Part shown: piece by piece, positions 9,917-21,800 of the stretch | Layout of the letters: each line of letters opens with the position of its first letter | Position numbering within the stretch: the stretch's first letter is position 1 | Assembly (NCBI GenBank): GCA_910574455.1 | Contig: CAJSYZ010000006.1 | Location: 915,981-979,980, forward strand | Direction of reading: 5' to 3' | Source: Trichaptum fuscoviolaceum | Lineage: Eukaryota > Basidiomycota > Agaricomycetes > Hymenochaetales > Trichaptaceae | DNA: 64,000 bases | Position numbers and translations under genes: made by a program | Notes under the pieces: model-generated | Database searches by the model: none | Told to the model about the DNA's origin: nothing | The model's input: the letters and a program-made list of their open reading frames with translations, nothing else

Positions 9917-12216
9917 CTAGTTATCAGGTCCATCGCGGATTAGCTGTGCATGCTTTTCACTACGAGGCGTGATTGAACACTTGAAGGGTTTGGGAAAGCT
10001 AGGTGCATTGACATGATCAGATTTGAGGTCCAATGGAGGTGACCATATATAATTACTCACCTTATCGGAGGGGCCTCCGAGTAATCAGCGATAGGAAGAA
10101 TCTCGTTCCCGGTGATGGGATCCGTGATTGGCTTTATGTTGAAAACAGCCAATGTGGAAGCAATGGTTAACCAGATCGTCCCTTCAGCGAAGAACCGTCC
10201 GGGGCAGATTCTGTAAACCAATCGACGATATTAGGCATAACCATCTTGTACATATATCTTAATGTGCAACGCCCTACCTTCTTCCAAACCCAAAGACGAA
10301 ATTACTCGGATCCGCGTTTATTCCGGTAGGTTTAGGGCGGTCCTCCGTGGAAACTGAGACCTTCGCATTCTCTAGATACCTATCAGGAGAGAATGTCTGA
10401 GGGTTTGGAAAGTACTCTTCGTCTCTCATCATCTGCCTGTGAAGAGCCCGTTAGAGATGAAATTAATGCTTTGGTACGGTTGCGAGGATATATTTATATA
10501 CCAAATATTAGGAACAATAAGTGCGCCCTTTGGGATGACCCAGTCTCTGTAGTGATCAGATTCTGTTGCCTTGTGGTCGAGACCTATGGGCAAAAGTCCT
10601 CTTTAGTCTTGAAAAGCTACTTCTCCTCGTTCAAGCTCACCTTGGGCGAAAATGGGATTGATACTTCGCAGATATTAAGATCTTAGCCAAGACTGGGTGT
10701 GTATGTGTATTAGTTTAGTACGCACCGGAACACTTCTTTGACAATGCAATCAATGTAGGGTAAATTGGGGCGATCGTTCATTGTCGGCAAACGATCGGCA
10801 CCGACCACGTTGTCGATCTCCTCCTGTGCTCTTTTGAGAACTTCTTGGTTCAGCGTCATCATCAAGAAAAAGGTGAGAATAGTCGCCCATGTCTTTTACA
10901 AACATCATATCTATAAGTGCATTCTCGTTAGGAATTAATATGCACTTACTGACTCGAATCCCGCTAAGAAGAAACCCCGGCAATAAGGTTATGTTGATCA
11001 AAGAAAATATCTATGAAAGCCTACCTGTGTAGGCTATTGCGCCGAGCATCTTGATATCCTCTTGTAATTCCGGATCGTTGCGCTGTTCTTCTTCGTAATC
11101 ATCCAGTAGTTTGGAGATAAAACAGGGCTCCGCAACACCTGCTGCCTAGTCGAGCGCGCAGTGAGTTTGATATGTTATCCGCGTGCAGGTGTAAGGAGCA
11201 TACCTTTTGAGATTTGAGTTCTTCAAACGGAACTGTGATTGCTTTGACGATGTTAGCCCGAGCCTTGATAGCGAATCTTCCGCCGGCCACTCCAGGGAAC
11301 CAATTCGGAAGCCAAAGTGGAACATAGCACACTTGAGGAAGCTGAAGGTCAGTTTAAGTCATGGAAAGTCAGTGGACATACAAATGGGAAGCATCTCAAT
11401 GGTAATCGCTCCATGATAGAATATCTGCGCAGCCTCAGTTGTTGCATGATGCAAAATATCGATTAAAGGATCGTTTTCTGAACGTATTGTATACCCATAC
11501 GTCGCCCTTAAAACCACACCAACTACCAACCTGTCGAGTGACATCAGACCATACGACTTTGAAGTTATCATATGCAGAGCAGCCTTTACGCACCTCTGGG
11601 AAGCCCCACGAAAGTCTTCAGGGTTACGAAGCAGTTCCCCTAGATACAACTGCACTCCACGTTCTTGAATTCCACTGAATGATTTGACACTTTGTGCGTC
11701 AAAGTAACGTTGCATTAGTCGACGTTGCCTTTTGAAGCGGTCGCCATAATCAAGGAATGGAAGGCTAGTGTTCCAGCCCAGCCTAGGTCAAGGTTATCAA
11801 TAGTCGCTCCAGATACGAAAAAGCCCTCAGATATGTACATTTCACCGGCGACAACCTGTCGAGGACGACCTGAGAAATTTGCGCTTCTCTTGTCCAAAAG
11901 ATCCCGAGCTGCGCTCAACGAATTGAGCACGATCTTCGGCGAGCCATAGAAATGGAGATAGATAACGTCCCCTAAGAGTCAAAGAGGTATAAACACGATT
12001 CCATATACAACTGATGATTTACTTACCGAACCTCTCCTTCCACGACGCAAATGTCTTCCAAGGGGTAGTCAACGGAACGCGTAAAGCATGTCCAATTATG
12101 GGATCACTCGGAGGACTTGGGGGCAATCGAGAACTACGCGAATAGCGGATATAAATGAGAAGCGGTAGAAGACAGAGAGCCGGGTACACAATCGCAGTAG
12201 ACAATTTCAAGTCCAT
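9917..12216 (-). CDS. Cytochrome P450 monooxygenase (basidiomycete microsomal type)
   Basis: Thirteen exons: 12216-12027, 11971-11839, 11782-11594, 11530-11382, 11331-11204, 11145-11025, 10963-10950, 10892-10726, 10663-10641, 10583-10502, 10436-10278, 10210-10061 and 9998-9917; total 1,587 bases, 528 residues. An N-terminal membrane anchor ([19 protein letters not shown]) is followed by the proline hinge [14 protein letters not shown]. Motifs seen: I-helix AGFEST near residue 305, K-helix ExxR as EVFR near 362, FSPDRYL (PERF region), and the heme loop FGFGRRICPGRF near 450 with the thiolate cysteine. Two exons are tiny (14 and 23 bases) yet keep frame and code for the I-helix core and a piece after ExxR. 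The ATG at 12216 is preferred because a TATA box lies about 50 bases upstream. Neighbour of a terpene cyclase remnant, so terpene oxidation is a reasonable guess. Confidence 0.95.
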
Positions 12217-13649
12217 TGTGAGGGTGATGATGTCTTGCATAAACAACGTCTAGGAGCAAGTCTTTTATATGAGTTTAGGTACCATAATCATCGGTCCCGG
12301 GGATGACTCCAGTGCCAAGAAAAATGTCCCGAAGCGAGCGGAGTAGTTTTGAACGGTAATGCAGCCGAGCTGAATGTAATATTGCCTTCAACTTCAAGTT
12401 CTGACTTCATTCAATCGTCGTGTGCGCGTAGGACCCACGAGTCATCTCAAGAAATTACTAAGTCACGCTCCACCAACTTGAGCCAGCGCGGAGCCGAACG
12501 AAGCTTGTCGTCGTGTGAAACTCGTGTACAACTTGCTGAATTAGAACATGCTGATCGATCCAAGCGACTAGACGTTCAAGTTGTACTGTTGCAGCGAAGA
12601 CGAGGAGACGTGTGGGCCCGAGCAACAGGAACGATTATCAGATGCCCCTCACTGCACGGCTCGGGCTGCAGCGTAACAAAAGAAAGTGAGTTCATGCCTT
12701 AACCAGATGTAAGAACAATGAGGCTTTGGATCTCCTCGCAAGCCCGCATCGTTCTGTACCCGAGAACGAGCATAGGACACGACGTATGTCACAAGGCGTG
12801 GAAATCGCCTAGAAACGCAAGTCAAATGACTTCTCTTGTGTCCACTGCATACTTTATACCAGATGAGTCTGGTTTGATAACAGTGTTGTTACACTCCTTG
12901 ATGACTGTCTGACACAACTTCAAATGCCGTTCCGCGACCTGCTTTCGAATTTGTACGTACCTCATAGAAAAGGAGCATCAAAATCTGCCTGCAAAGAAAG
13001 ATACAAATTGCCGCACCGGTACTCACTTGCTTCATTGAATTTAGGTGTAACTTTGGCCAGAGAAATATGCTTCACAGTTGTGGCCGCATTGTTCTCCTAC
13101 TCCGTCATAGGATAGTGCGTCGGACTGCTCTCCGCTTATGGAATCCATAAGTCCATCGTTCTCGACTTTCCATATTTTGCAGCTAGGTTCTCCAAGGCAC
13201 ACTTAGAATATAGTGTCGTATCCTCTTCAAGTCGAAGCCACGGTCCCCCAATTGTTTGCCCACTGGTTATCCAAGCCACGGACATCACGTCGAGTCGTGT
13301 CCACCCTTCCTTTAGAATACGGGTCATATGAAATCCGTGTCGTATGCATTCCTCGGCAATGGTTTTTCGTCCGATGCGCCTTGGCTGGCTCAGTACTCAA
13401 ATCATCTTCTTATAAGAACATCAGAAATACACTGAGTCAAAGAGACGAGCCACTTACCCTACTCAAATTTGAGCATTCAAAAAATTCAAAAGATGATGGT
13501 CGGTATACAACACCAGGCATGAACTCAGGTAAATGTTTGAATGAAAGCCGCGGCTAAATTTGAAAGAATCGAAACTTATGTTCAAGTTGTTATTAGTACG
13601 AGCGTGAGTAAGGAATCCCTTATCTGTCTATTGTAACTTGAATACTACT
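12217..13649. other. Flank of transposon A, no supported gene
   Basis: Region between the P450 promoter and the left end of transposon A. Open frames are short and unconvincing. It contains several perfect NN-C-nn-G-NN words: TTCAAGTT at 12393, 12575 and 13581, GCCGCGGC at 13547, and AACTTGAA at 13635, eight bases from the transposon end. Confidence 0.5.
12263..12271 (-). promoter_or_regulatory. TATA box of the P450 gene
   Basis: Minus-strand ATATAAAAG about 47-55 bases upstream of the ATG at 12216. Its position makes the in-frame ATGs at 12240 and 12246 too close to be used as starts. Confidence 0.5.
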
Positions 13650-13663
13650 ACATCAGGAAAACT
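13650..13663 (+). repeat. Left terminal inverted repeat of transposon A
   Basis: ACATCAGGAAAACT; the matching right end is the reverse complement of ACATCAGGGAAACT, one mismatch. Confidence 0.75.
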
Positions 13664-14259
13664 ACTTTCTGCTGAAACTGACTTAAGTGTTACTTAAACG
13701 TCCTGAGAGACTGAAGTCTTAAATAAGACAAGCTTCACTTATTCATGCATGTCCTCCCATTATTCAGGACAAGTTGGCTGAAATAAGTGCGGGCTGGCTT
13801 AAATAAGGAAAGATGGCTGAATCAGTGCTCTAAGTGTTTCAGGCATTCAGCACCCCAGTGCTCCAGTGTATCATCCTTTAATTACAGCAGTAGACAAGTG
13901 TTGTAAGACGAATTGCAGTGCTCAAGAGTCTAAGTGCATAAGAACGATCCAAGTATTTCATTGCATCAGAAATATATAAGACAACATTATGTAGCTATCA
14001 GTGCCTCAGTGTTCAAGTACATCGGTCATTTACGCAAGACTAAGCATAGCAGTCGCTATCATGGGATCCGCCACGACATTATCCTGAACCTCTTCCGTGA
14101 CGGGCAGTGGCAGGCCACATTTCCCTGCCGTGCCTTCGTTTCCACTGGTACGCCAAAGAACATGCAGAATTGAAGACTGCTCTGCGAGTCGATGGTAATA
14201 TAATATTGAGCGCACGGACAGAAACGAAAAGAAGAGGCTCACCAGTGATCAATTTGCCC
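13664..14259. repeat. Left subterminal region of transposon A with repeated short motifs
   Basis: Non-coding stretch rich in recurring pieces: CTTAAATAAG, GTCCTGA/TCAGGAC, GGCTGAA(A/T)TAAG, and a run of AGTGCTC / CAGTGCTCCAGTG units. The same pieces, inverted, occur in the right end of copy B (54890-55040). Such subterminal arrays in CACTA-type elements are binding sites for transposon proteins; that role here is inferred. Confidence 0.6.
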
Positions 14260-14329
14260 TTAGAAGTCTACGCAGTCCGTAGCCGAATCCCATTTTGAAG
14301 CGTCGTCCTCCTCCTGATCACCATCTCCA

Positions 14330-14384
14330 CCTAAATCCTCGCCCTCGCCCTCGTTCTCGCCCTCGTCCTCGTCCTCGCCCTCGT

Positions 14385-14418
<34 letters not shown>

Positions 14419-14420
14419 AA
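14330..14420 (-). repeat. Acidic Glu/Asp-Gly minisatellite in the accessory gene
   Basis: Tandem 6-base units of CCTCGC/CCTCGT type (plus strand) encode alternating E-G, E-D residues. Copy B has fewer units (38565-38610), so the array length changes in frame between copies. Confidence 0.8.
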
Positions 14421-17323
14421 TCTTGTCAACGCCCTCGTCCCTGCTCTCGCTCAGGTCGTCGTCACCCTTAGCATTAGCATGCTCGTCCTCTGCATCACCT
14501 TCCACCTCGCCTCTATACTCAGCCCCCTCATGCTCTTCGCCCTTATCGTCGGTTCCGTCTTCCCAATTATCAGCACCTTCGTCATACGCTTTCTCGCAGG
14601 TCGAATCTGCATCTACAATGTCAAAATACAAGGAAAAGTCCCTGCCAGTGATACCCGATCCAACAAGTTCGGTGTTCTTTCTCGTATCGATATCTGTACT
14701 GGCATCGTAAGCTAGGAGGCGGGATCGAACCTTTTCCCAGTTTGATTCAGTGAAGAAAGAGGGATTCGACAACAAGTTAACATAGTCGTCCGTATGAGGC
14801 TGCCACAGAGCGCTAGTGAAATACCACTCAGCGCCGCCAAGTTCTTCTTTGATATTTTGCAACCGAGCCACCTGTTTATCAATGGCAACCTTGACCTATC
14901 CATGAGAAGATCAGCGAATAAGGACAATATAAGTGCTGAAAAAAGTAGATACCGCTGTTGCCGCAAGGGCGAGGGCACCGATAGGCTTTCCTATGGTGTT
15001 TCTGTCCAGTTTTTATGCCGACCCATGGCCAAGACAATGTGTACGGACAACACTGAGACCACAAGGTCAGAGCAGAACAGTCCTTGCTTCTGTACATTTA
15101 GAGTCAATGCATGGACACAAAATGCGACAATAAACACTCTTTTACTTACCCTCTCCATACTATACCAGCTTTCCCATAGAAACGGTTCGGCTTTCTTCTT
15201 GTCAACTAGCGTCTGCAACGTCTTCACAATTGCTTCATTTTGCATCGACTTTGATTGTTCGCCGCTGATAAAACTTGCAACTGATTGCTCAGCTTTCTCA
15301 AAAAGTTTCTTGCGCCAGCTATCAGAGCATCTCTGGGCCGCCTGAAATACGAGGATTGCATCTCAATTTGGTAAAGGTAACTTGAGAATAAGTAAAAATG
15401 ACTCAACTAGAGAACAGATATCGGCGAACTGAGTTTCGTAACTGAGTTCCACAGAATCAAACACTTTCCCCCACAGTGAGCTGATGAGCTTATTGTCCGG
15501 GGTTTGCCATGGTGTGACGGACTTTCCAACTGCGCGAAATAGTGAAGGTAATAGAATATGAGTCCAACCTGCCTGAGTACCGGGAGGGAGACACTGGTTC
15601 GTCGCCCTTTTCCTGCCTGGCACGCGAGATCCTTCCCTTCCTTCATTTCGGTCCTTGTCCTCAAGTCCCACTGATGTCTGCATATCAGTAAATCAGCAAA
15701 ATATGTCATAGAAATGAATTTGATTCGACAAACTGAGCTAGTAGTCCGAGAGACTTTGCGATGACCTTGATAAGCCCCAGTCACTAACACTTCGGGTCCG
15801 GGGGTGCAGGATGCTCTCGTCATTGCAAGCGACGGTGCTCGAGGTGCTAACGACATCTTTCGACCACCAGACTATTAAGAAAAAAAGGTGAATGCTCGCA
15901 TTTAGAGTGTATCAATCGACTCTCACTTACTTCATTATCAGCCACCAGCGACTGCCTCTTGCGATTAGAGGTAGCGGATCCAAGCTCCGGCTGCAGCACG
16001 TCAGAAAGCTGTTATCCGTGGCAAGTGAACGACTCGAAAAGAAGCACTTACTGTCGTATCGGCCTCAGGCCGATAAGGAATGTCAGAGGGTTTCCTCTTC
16101 TTACTCCAGTCCTTTCCGCCTGATCAGATACGAACTTAAAATGCCGGTTACCATAGAATTGACACTTACTGTGGCACCGGCCTGTGTGTCCATGTCAGTC
16201 AACAATGACTTCTTGATCTTGACAGCCTTATTAGCCTATTGAGATGGTTTAAAATAAGTAAACATTTAAAAAGAGTGCGGTCTGGTTACGAGACTAGAAG
16301 GAATTCATTGCACGTGAAGGTAGAAGAATTACCACATTAACCTGAGAGTCGGTGTCTGGTGGCGACTTCCTCTTTCCGTTCTTTGTGACTGTGATGTCCT
16401 ATTCATATGCACACATTAGCGATCAACTTGAAGTGAAGAAGGAAACGAATAGTTGCCACAGGAGAGCACCGGAAGTGAGCCTAGGGTGCATCGACACTCA
16501 CACATACCTGTACACGGGGTTCCAAGGCTAGTGATTGCACCTTACAACCATAAATAAGGGGGGAACGAGAGAAGTTGAAATAAGATAGACTTACCGGTGC
16601 GCTAAGCTGCGAATTAGCAGTTCTCTTGTTTGCATCCTATCAAAATACCAATTCAGTAAGCAATGAAGGAAGGATGTACCATGAAGATCACTGTCTGGTA
16701 CTCACCTGTCCACCTGGTTTTATCTCGTTGTTCTTATCCTCGAGTACGGGAAGGGATTGCTTAGTAGAATGAAAAATGAAAAATGATATGACATCGCTTA
16801 CCGTTGAAACCTGCGACCCGGAAAGAGTGTCATGCAATAACTTCCTTTTCTTCGAGTTGAGGTTGCTGCTACCTCCATCCTGTTCATGACACGGCAGTTG
16901 GCAGATAAATAATAACGAAGGGATATGAACAAACGGTCATGGAGTAACTGACGTGAATCGAACAGAAATAAGTCGTACTCACACAAGCTTGAGCCGGCCT
17001 TGTTAGCCTCTTCGGATTGCTTCCGCCCTATAAACAAGTTATTCAGACTGCATTTGCCATTCTAATGCTCCGTCAACTCACAACATTTGATTCCGAATCG
17101 ACAAGATGTGCCTTCTGTTGCACACTGATTGTGCTATTTTTTACACCATGATAGCTTGTAAGGGTGATTGTTTCTCCTTCATCCTCCCAGGGACTTAAGT
17201 TTTCATCATCTGGCAATGAGATGGTGTGTCTGGTGTAGCTTTGCGTCAGCAAGGCTCATAATACAGTGGTAACAAGGACAAGAGCGTCAATATTGCAGGT
17301 GAAGGACTTCCAAGTCGGGTCTT

Positions 17324-17390
17324 GGCCCGGGAGCGTCACGGTCAACTTGAACCGCTGGCACCGTGACCGCAGTGACACTGGCAGCCTGAG
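17324..17390 (+). repeat. Cluster of six NN-C-nn-G-NN words
   Basis: GGCCCGGG 17324, GTCACGGT 17335, AACTTGAA 17344, ACCGTGAC 17360, CACTGGCA 17376, AGCCTGAG 17383. All six fit one rule with five different dinucleotides (GG, GT, AA, AC, CA, AG). The same cluster is in copy B near 41501-41567. It lies in a non-coding part of the accessory gene, probably an intron. Confidence 0.85.
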
Positions 17391-18541
17391 TGGCAGGCTC
17401 ATTAGTAATCTAGTACTACTACTAGTAGTAGTCGGGATGATGTTTAATCGCACTCACCATTACATTGACTTGACAGTACAAGATACTGATTCAGACGCAA
17501 TGCAAGATTCAAACTTCAAACTCACAAATTGATCCTTTCTGAGTCTATCCCTGCCACTGGCACCTCAAGACCTCCACCCTCTTCACCGATGAAAGTGGAA
17601 TCATCTGTGTTGCGAAGCGCCCTGACAGGGCGTTTTGTCTTGTCGTTCCGCCTTGACGTAGCGGGCGAGTCTATTATGTCCGTTTCTTCACCAGAAAGAC
17701 TCTCGTTCGGTCCTGCAGGAGCGTGAAAGAATGCGTCGCTGGGAGTGGCGGCAGACCTGGACATCTTTGCGGTCTGCACACGTGTGCGAAATGGAAGTTC
17801 ACCTTTGGAATCTTCTTTCCTAGCCTTTTTTGCAGGCTTCCTGTTTGGCTCATCCATACTCGCTGCTTCGCATTAAGGTGAGTCACAGTGTTCAACCTCC
17901 AAGCTTTGAGATGATCTGAAAATGTATAGGCAATGTTACTCACGAATATCCAAGTCTTCGTTGTGTCCATCTTCACAACCCGATACGTCTTTAACATCGT
18001 TCTTCGAGCCTGTTAATGCCAGTTCAAATCTGTGTCATCATTGATCTAAAGTTGAAGACTTACAGCTAGCTTCGCCTTTCGGCTTTCTACGTCCACGTTT
18101 GCCAGTGAGTTTAGGCACTGTTGAACCCATCTGGGTGCGTGTCTCAAGAGCCTTCGACAAGTTGTTTTCAAGCTCTACGGTCTCTAGCATCGCTGCTTCT
18201 TGGTTCTCTGCTGCAGTCACCTTCTTGCGAACCTTGTCAGCTGCCTCTTGTTCTTTTGCTGCCCGTTTTTGCTCCGCAGCGAGTTTTTTCCTCTCTTTCG
18301 CAACCGCGACTTGCTGGGCCGCAGCTCTGCGGAAAGCTGCCCGCTCTTCCTTCTGCTTTTCCTTCTCTTCCTTCCCTTCAATGCCTCATCCCGCCTTTCT
18401 GCCTGCCGTACTCTCCTTTTCTCTTTTTTCTTCCTTCTCCCGCAATATCTCCTCCTGTGTTCGTCTTGTTCTGAGTTGGTCAACGACTGCTCCGGGGTGC
18501 TTTTCCCTGTTCTTAGCCCTTGTCTGTCTTTGAGTTGACAT

Positions 18542-18819
18542 TTTGTGCAGTGTTTTGAGACTTGTATGATGATAAGATGTGTCGAAGGTGCAAGTTCAAG
18601 ATCAGGGAGGCGGGGGCGTCTATCTTAGACAAGTTGAAAATTTACGCCCACTACTACTGTGACTCAGGCTACTCTATGACTAATTTTAACTCAGGTTCAA
18701 GTTCACTGGCACTCCGAGTCCGAGTCACTGCCAGTGCTAGCAGCCTGCCAGTGCCAGTGAGGCTCAGCTGTGAGTCCCAATTGTCGACGTGTACTACTAC
18801 TGAGGTTACATTCAAGTTG
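18542..18819. promoter_or_regulatory. Divergent promoter region between accessory and transposase genes (copy A)
   Basis: About 280 bases separate the two divergent starts. The segment is dense in the 8-base words (CTCAGGCT 18663, CACTGGCA and TCCGAGTC near 18700-18720, TGCCAGTG near 18746). An open frame crosses it in frame with the transposase from 18562, but the ATG at 18820, just before the zinc finger, is the better start. A promoter role is inferred from position. Confidence 0.45.
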
Positions 18820-21800
18820 ATGCCAGCGACACGGAAAAAGCACGATCCCTTTCATTTTCCACCAACTATTCGATGCACCTTGCCCGGCTGTAGTAGGATG
18901 TTCAAGAGTCAATCTGGAAGAGCAAGACATGAATATTCAGCTCATCCAACGTCATTCTTGGCAAGTTCTTCTGCTTGTGGTCATGAATATGAATCGTCAC
19001 CTATTCGACCCATTCGAGCTCCAAGTCCTCAACTTGAAGCTCTCCTGAGGTCGTCCGAACTTCCATCAGAGGGTCATCTTGAGAGCGGCTCTGACTCCTA
19101 CGATTACGATATTTCCATGCTTACACAGGATATCTCGATGCTCAGTATAGGCCGAGACGAGCTGCTTCAAGATTTGGACAGACCTGATTCTCTGTCCCAT
19201 TCTGTCACCGGAAGTGACAGTGGCCGTTCTGAAGACTTGGATTCCGACATTGGAGATTATAAGGAGAGCGAGGATAACTTGAAGGTGTATCACAGATACT
19301 TGAATGGTGCGCGCCAAATCAATTGTTCCCGGTTTACTGTAGCATTTTGACACCAAACATTGTGCAGCCATTCCATGCGATGCAGAAGGGAACTTCTTAG
19401 AATATGAAGACTCACCCGCTCCGCGAAACGAATCTGCATCAAATGACTGGTTTCCCTATTCATGCCGAGCAGATTTTGAGCTCGCAGATTTTCTCTATCG
19501 GGAAGAGCAAATGTCTGCTGGGAACATAACAAAGCTTCTGGGAATCATGAAGGCTTATCAACTGATTCAGGTGGCGGAGAATGTAAAATCTGGCGGATAT
19601 TCCGAATTGGATGCGACAGAGCCTGACAATGACTTGGATCAGGATACAACTAGTAGTACGCTACTCGATGGAGACGCGCAAAAAATGTATAACGCCATTG
19701 ATGCTACGAAAGTTGGTGATGTGTCTTGGAAATCCTTTAGTAACTTCTACACAGACGACAATGGCCAAAAGGCGACAAACGAGAACACCGAGTCATGGAA
19801 GAGGAAAGAATATGATGTATGGTATCGGGATCCTCTGGAAGTGATCCGGAATTTGGTGGACAATCCGGCGTTGGAAGGCGAATTCGACTATGTCCCGTTT
19901 CGCGAGTATCAGCCGAAGGAGGACTCTGATGACAACAAAGAACGAGTCTTCAGAAACTACATGTCCGGAAATTTTGCTTGGGAACAGGCTGTAAGTCATA
20001 AATCATGCAGCATTCGAAGTTCGAGGAAGTGTTCTGATTATCCTTGACTTAGAACAAAATCTACGCCGAAGATAAAGCAGTCCATGGGTCCATGTTTGTT
20101 CCGGTGATCTTAGGGAGCGACAAGACAACAGTCTCCGTTGGCACTGGCAACAACGAATATTATCCGTTATATCTCTCAATAGGAAATGTATCTAACAAGG
20201 CCCGGCGGTCCCAAAAGTTGAATACAGTCCAGCTCGTAGCATTTCTAGCAATACCAAAGAGTGTGTGTTACAAGCTTGAAGTGACCTATTCGATTGTGTT
20301 CTGACACTTCAAGTTTGCAGCTGAGCGGCAATACGAAAAGTCAGATGACTTCCGTCGCTTTAGACATCAAATCTTTCATTCATCTATATCAAGAATCTTG
20401 AGTCCACTGAAGACCGCAATGTCTATAAACAGTGAACATACCATTCTCCGGTGCCCTGATGGTCACTTGCGTAGGTCGGTTCTCGGACTCGGCTCGTATA
20501 TAGCCGATTATCCGGAACAGGTGAGTCTATGCGCAATATGCACTGGATGGTGCTGCAAGTAAGTATTGTCCTTTCCAAAAATCACATCGACTTGAGTTCG
20601 AGGAAATGGCTTAATGCGGCTACTATATAGATGTACAGCACCTCACAAGAACCTAGATAATCCGGAATTTGTTACAAATCCTCAAACAAAAGAGCTGCAC
20701 GAACGATTGATAGAACAGGTGGATGACAATAGCATAAGTAGAGCCACAATTCGTAAGGAGTATGGGTTCCACCAAGATATCGTCGTATGTGTTCCAACTT
20801 CAAGTTGTCCATTAGATGCACTTACCGCAACTATGTCCCGTAGCCCTTCACCAATGATTTTCCGCGTGCAGATATATGCGATCTCATTTCTCCAGACCTA
20901 CTGCACCAAATCATCAAAGGCGTATTCAAGGATCACCTTGTTGAGTGGATTTGCCAGAGCTTGACCACGACAGAGCTGGACGTTGTGGATAGAAGGTACT
21001 CTTCTCTCACAAGACATATAATGCAAATGCCTTTGCTAACTTCCACGTAGAATAAGAGTTGCTGCTCCCTTTCCTGGACTTCGTAGATTCCCCGAAGGCC
21101 GAGGCTTCAAGCAATGGACAGGCAATGATTCTAAGGCACTTATGAAAGTATGTGACCTTTCTATCTTGTTTGAGGCGGGGGTTTGCTGATATTTGATGCA
21201 ATTTGCTTAGGTGTATCTTCCGGCTATCGTGGGCATTGCGCACGATGATATGATTCGCGCATTGAGTGCATTTCTGGACTTCTGTTACCTTGTGCGTCGG
21301 TACACGATTACAGCCTCAACTCTTGATCAAATAAAAGCCTCTCTGGATCACTTTCATCAATTTCGGCAAATATTCATAGCCAAGGGCATCCGGGATAACT
21401 TCTCACTGCCACGACAGCATGCCATGGTCCACTATCCTACAATGATCCCTCTCTTTGCTGCACCGAGCGGGCTGTGCTCGTCAATCACAGAGAATAAACA
21501 CATTTACGCGGTCAAGGAAACATGGCGACGCTCAAACAGAAATGATCCTTTGGGTCAGATGATCACAGCAAACGAACGACTAAGTAAACTCATTGCAGCC
21601 AGGGCAGACTTCAAAAGGCGTGGAATGCTGGACAATTCGTTGGCGGAGGCTTCGTGGAGAGCTTTGCGTGATGTTCTGCGCAAGAATATGTCAGAGTCGG
21701 AGGAGGATGAAGCTGAGAGGACCTCAAATTGGAGGGAGCAGGTGCAACATTGTGGTGCTCCATTGGCAAGGGCAAGCGATGATACAGAGGACTTCTTCGA

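Larger units (their letters stand above)
14260..18541 (-). pseudogene. Transposon accessory gene, copy A (frameshifted in exon 1)
   Basis: Second gene of the element, divergent from the transposase. Exon 1 starts MSTQRQTRAKNREKH and codes a long charged coiled coil (repeated EKEEKEKQKEERTAF-type pieces), then RKPKGE. Further short exons, with introns of 50-70 bases, encode KPAKKARKEDSKGELPF, LPDDENLSPWEDEGETITL, ESWYSMERV and finally VARLQNIKEELGG, EWYFTSALWQPHTDDYVNLL and an acidic tail ending DCVDF at 14260. Compared with copy B, exon 1 here has one extra T in a T run near 18424-18430 and one base lost near 18375. The reading frame meets a stop between the two changes, so the protein should end after about 55-60 residues. 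Function unknown; by position it is like the accessory DNA-binding proteins of CACTA elements. Exact exon borders in the middle are not resolved. Confidence 0.6.

Noticed and set aside
14722..14732. GGTTCGATCCC-like box on the minus strand, possible tRNA T-arm
   Set aside because: Lies in coding sequence of the transposon accessory gene, and no matching acceptor stem or anticodon arm is seen.
18562..18819. N-terminal extension of the transposase from 18562
   Set aside because: The extension is made largely of the 8-base words and differs between copies by a 6-bp insertion; the ATG at 18820 directly precedes the conserved zinc finger.
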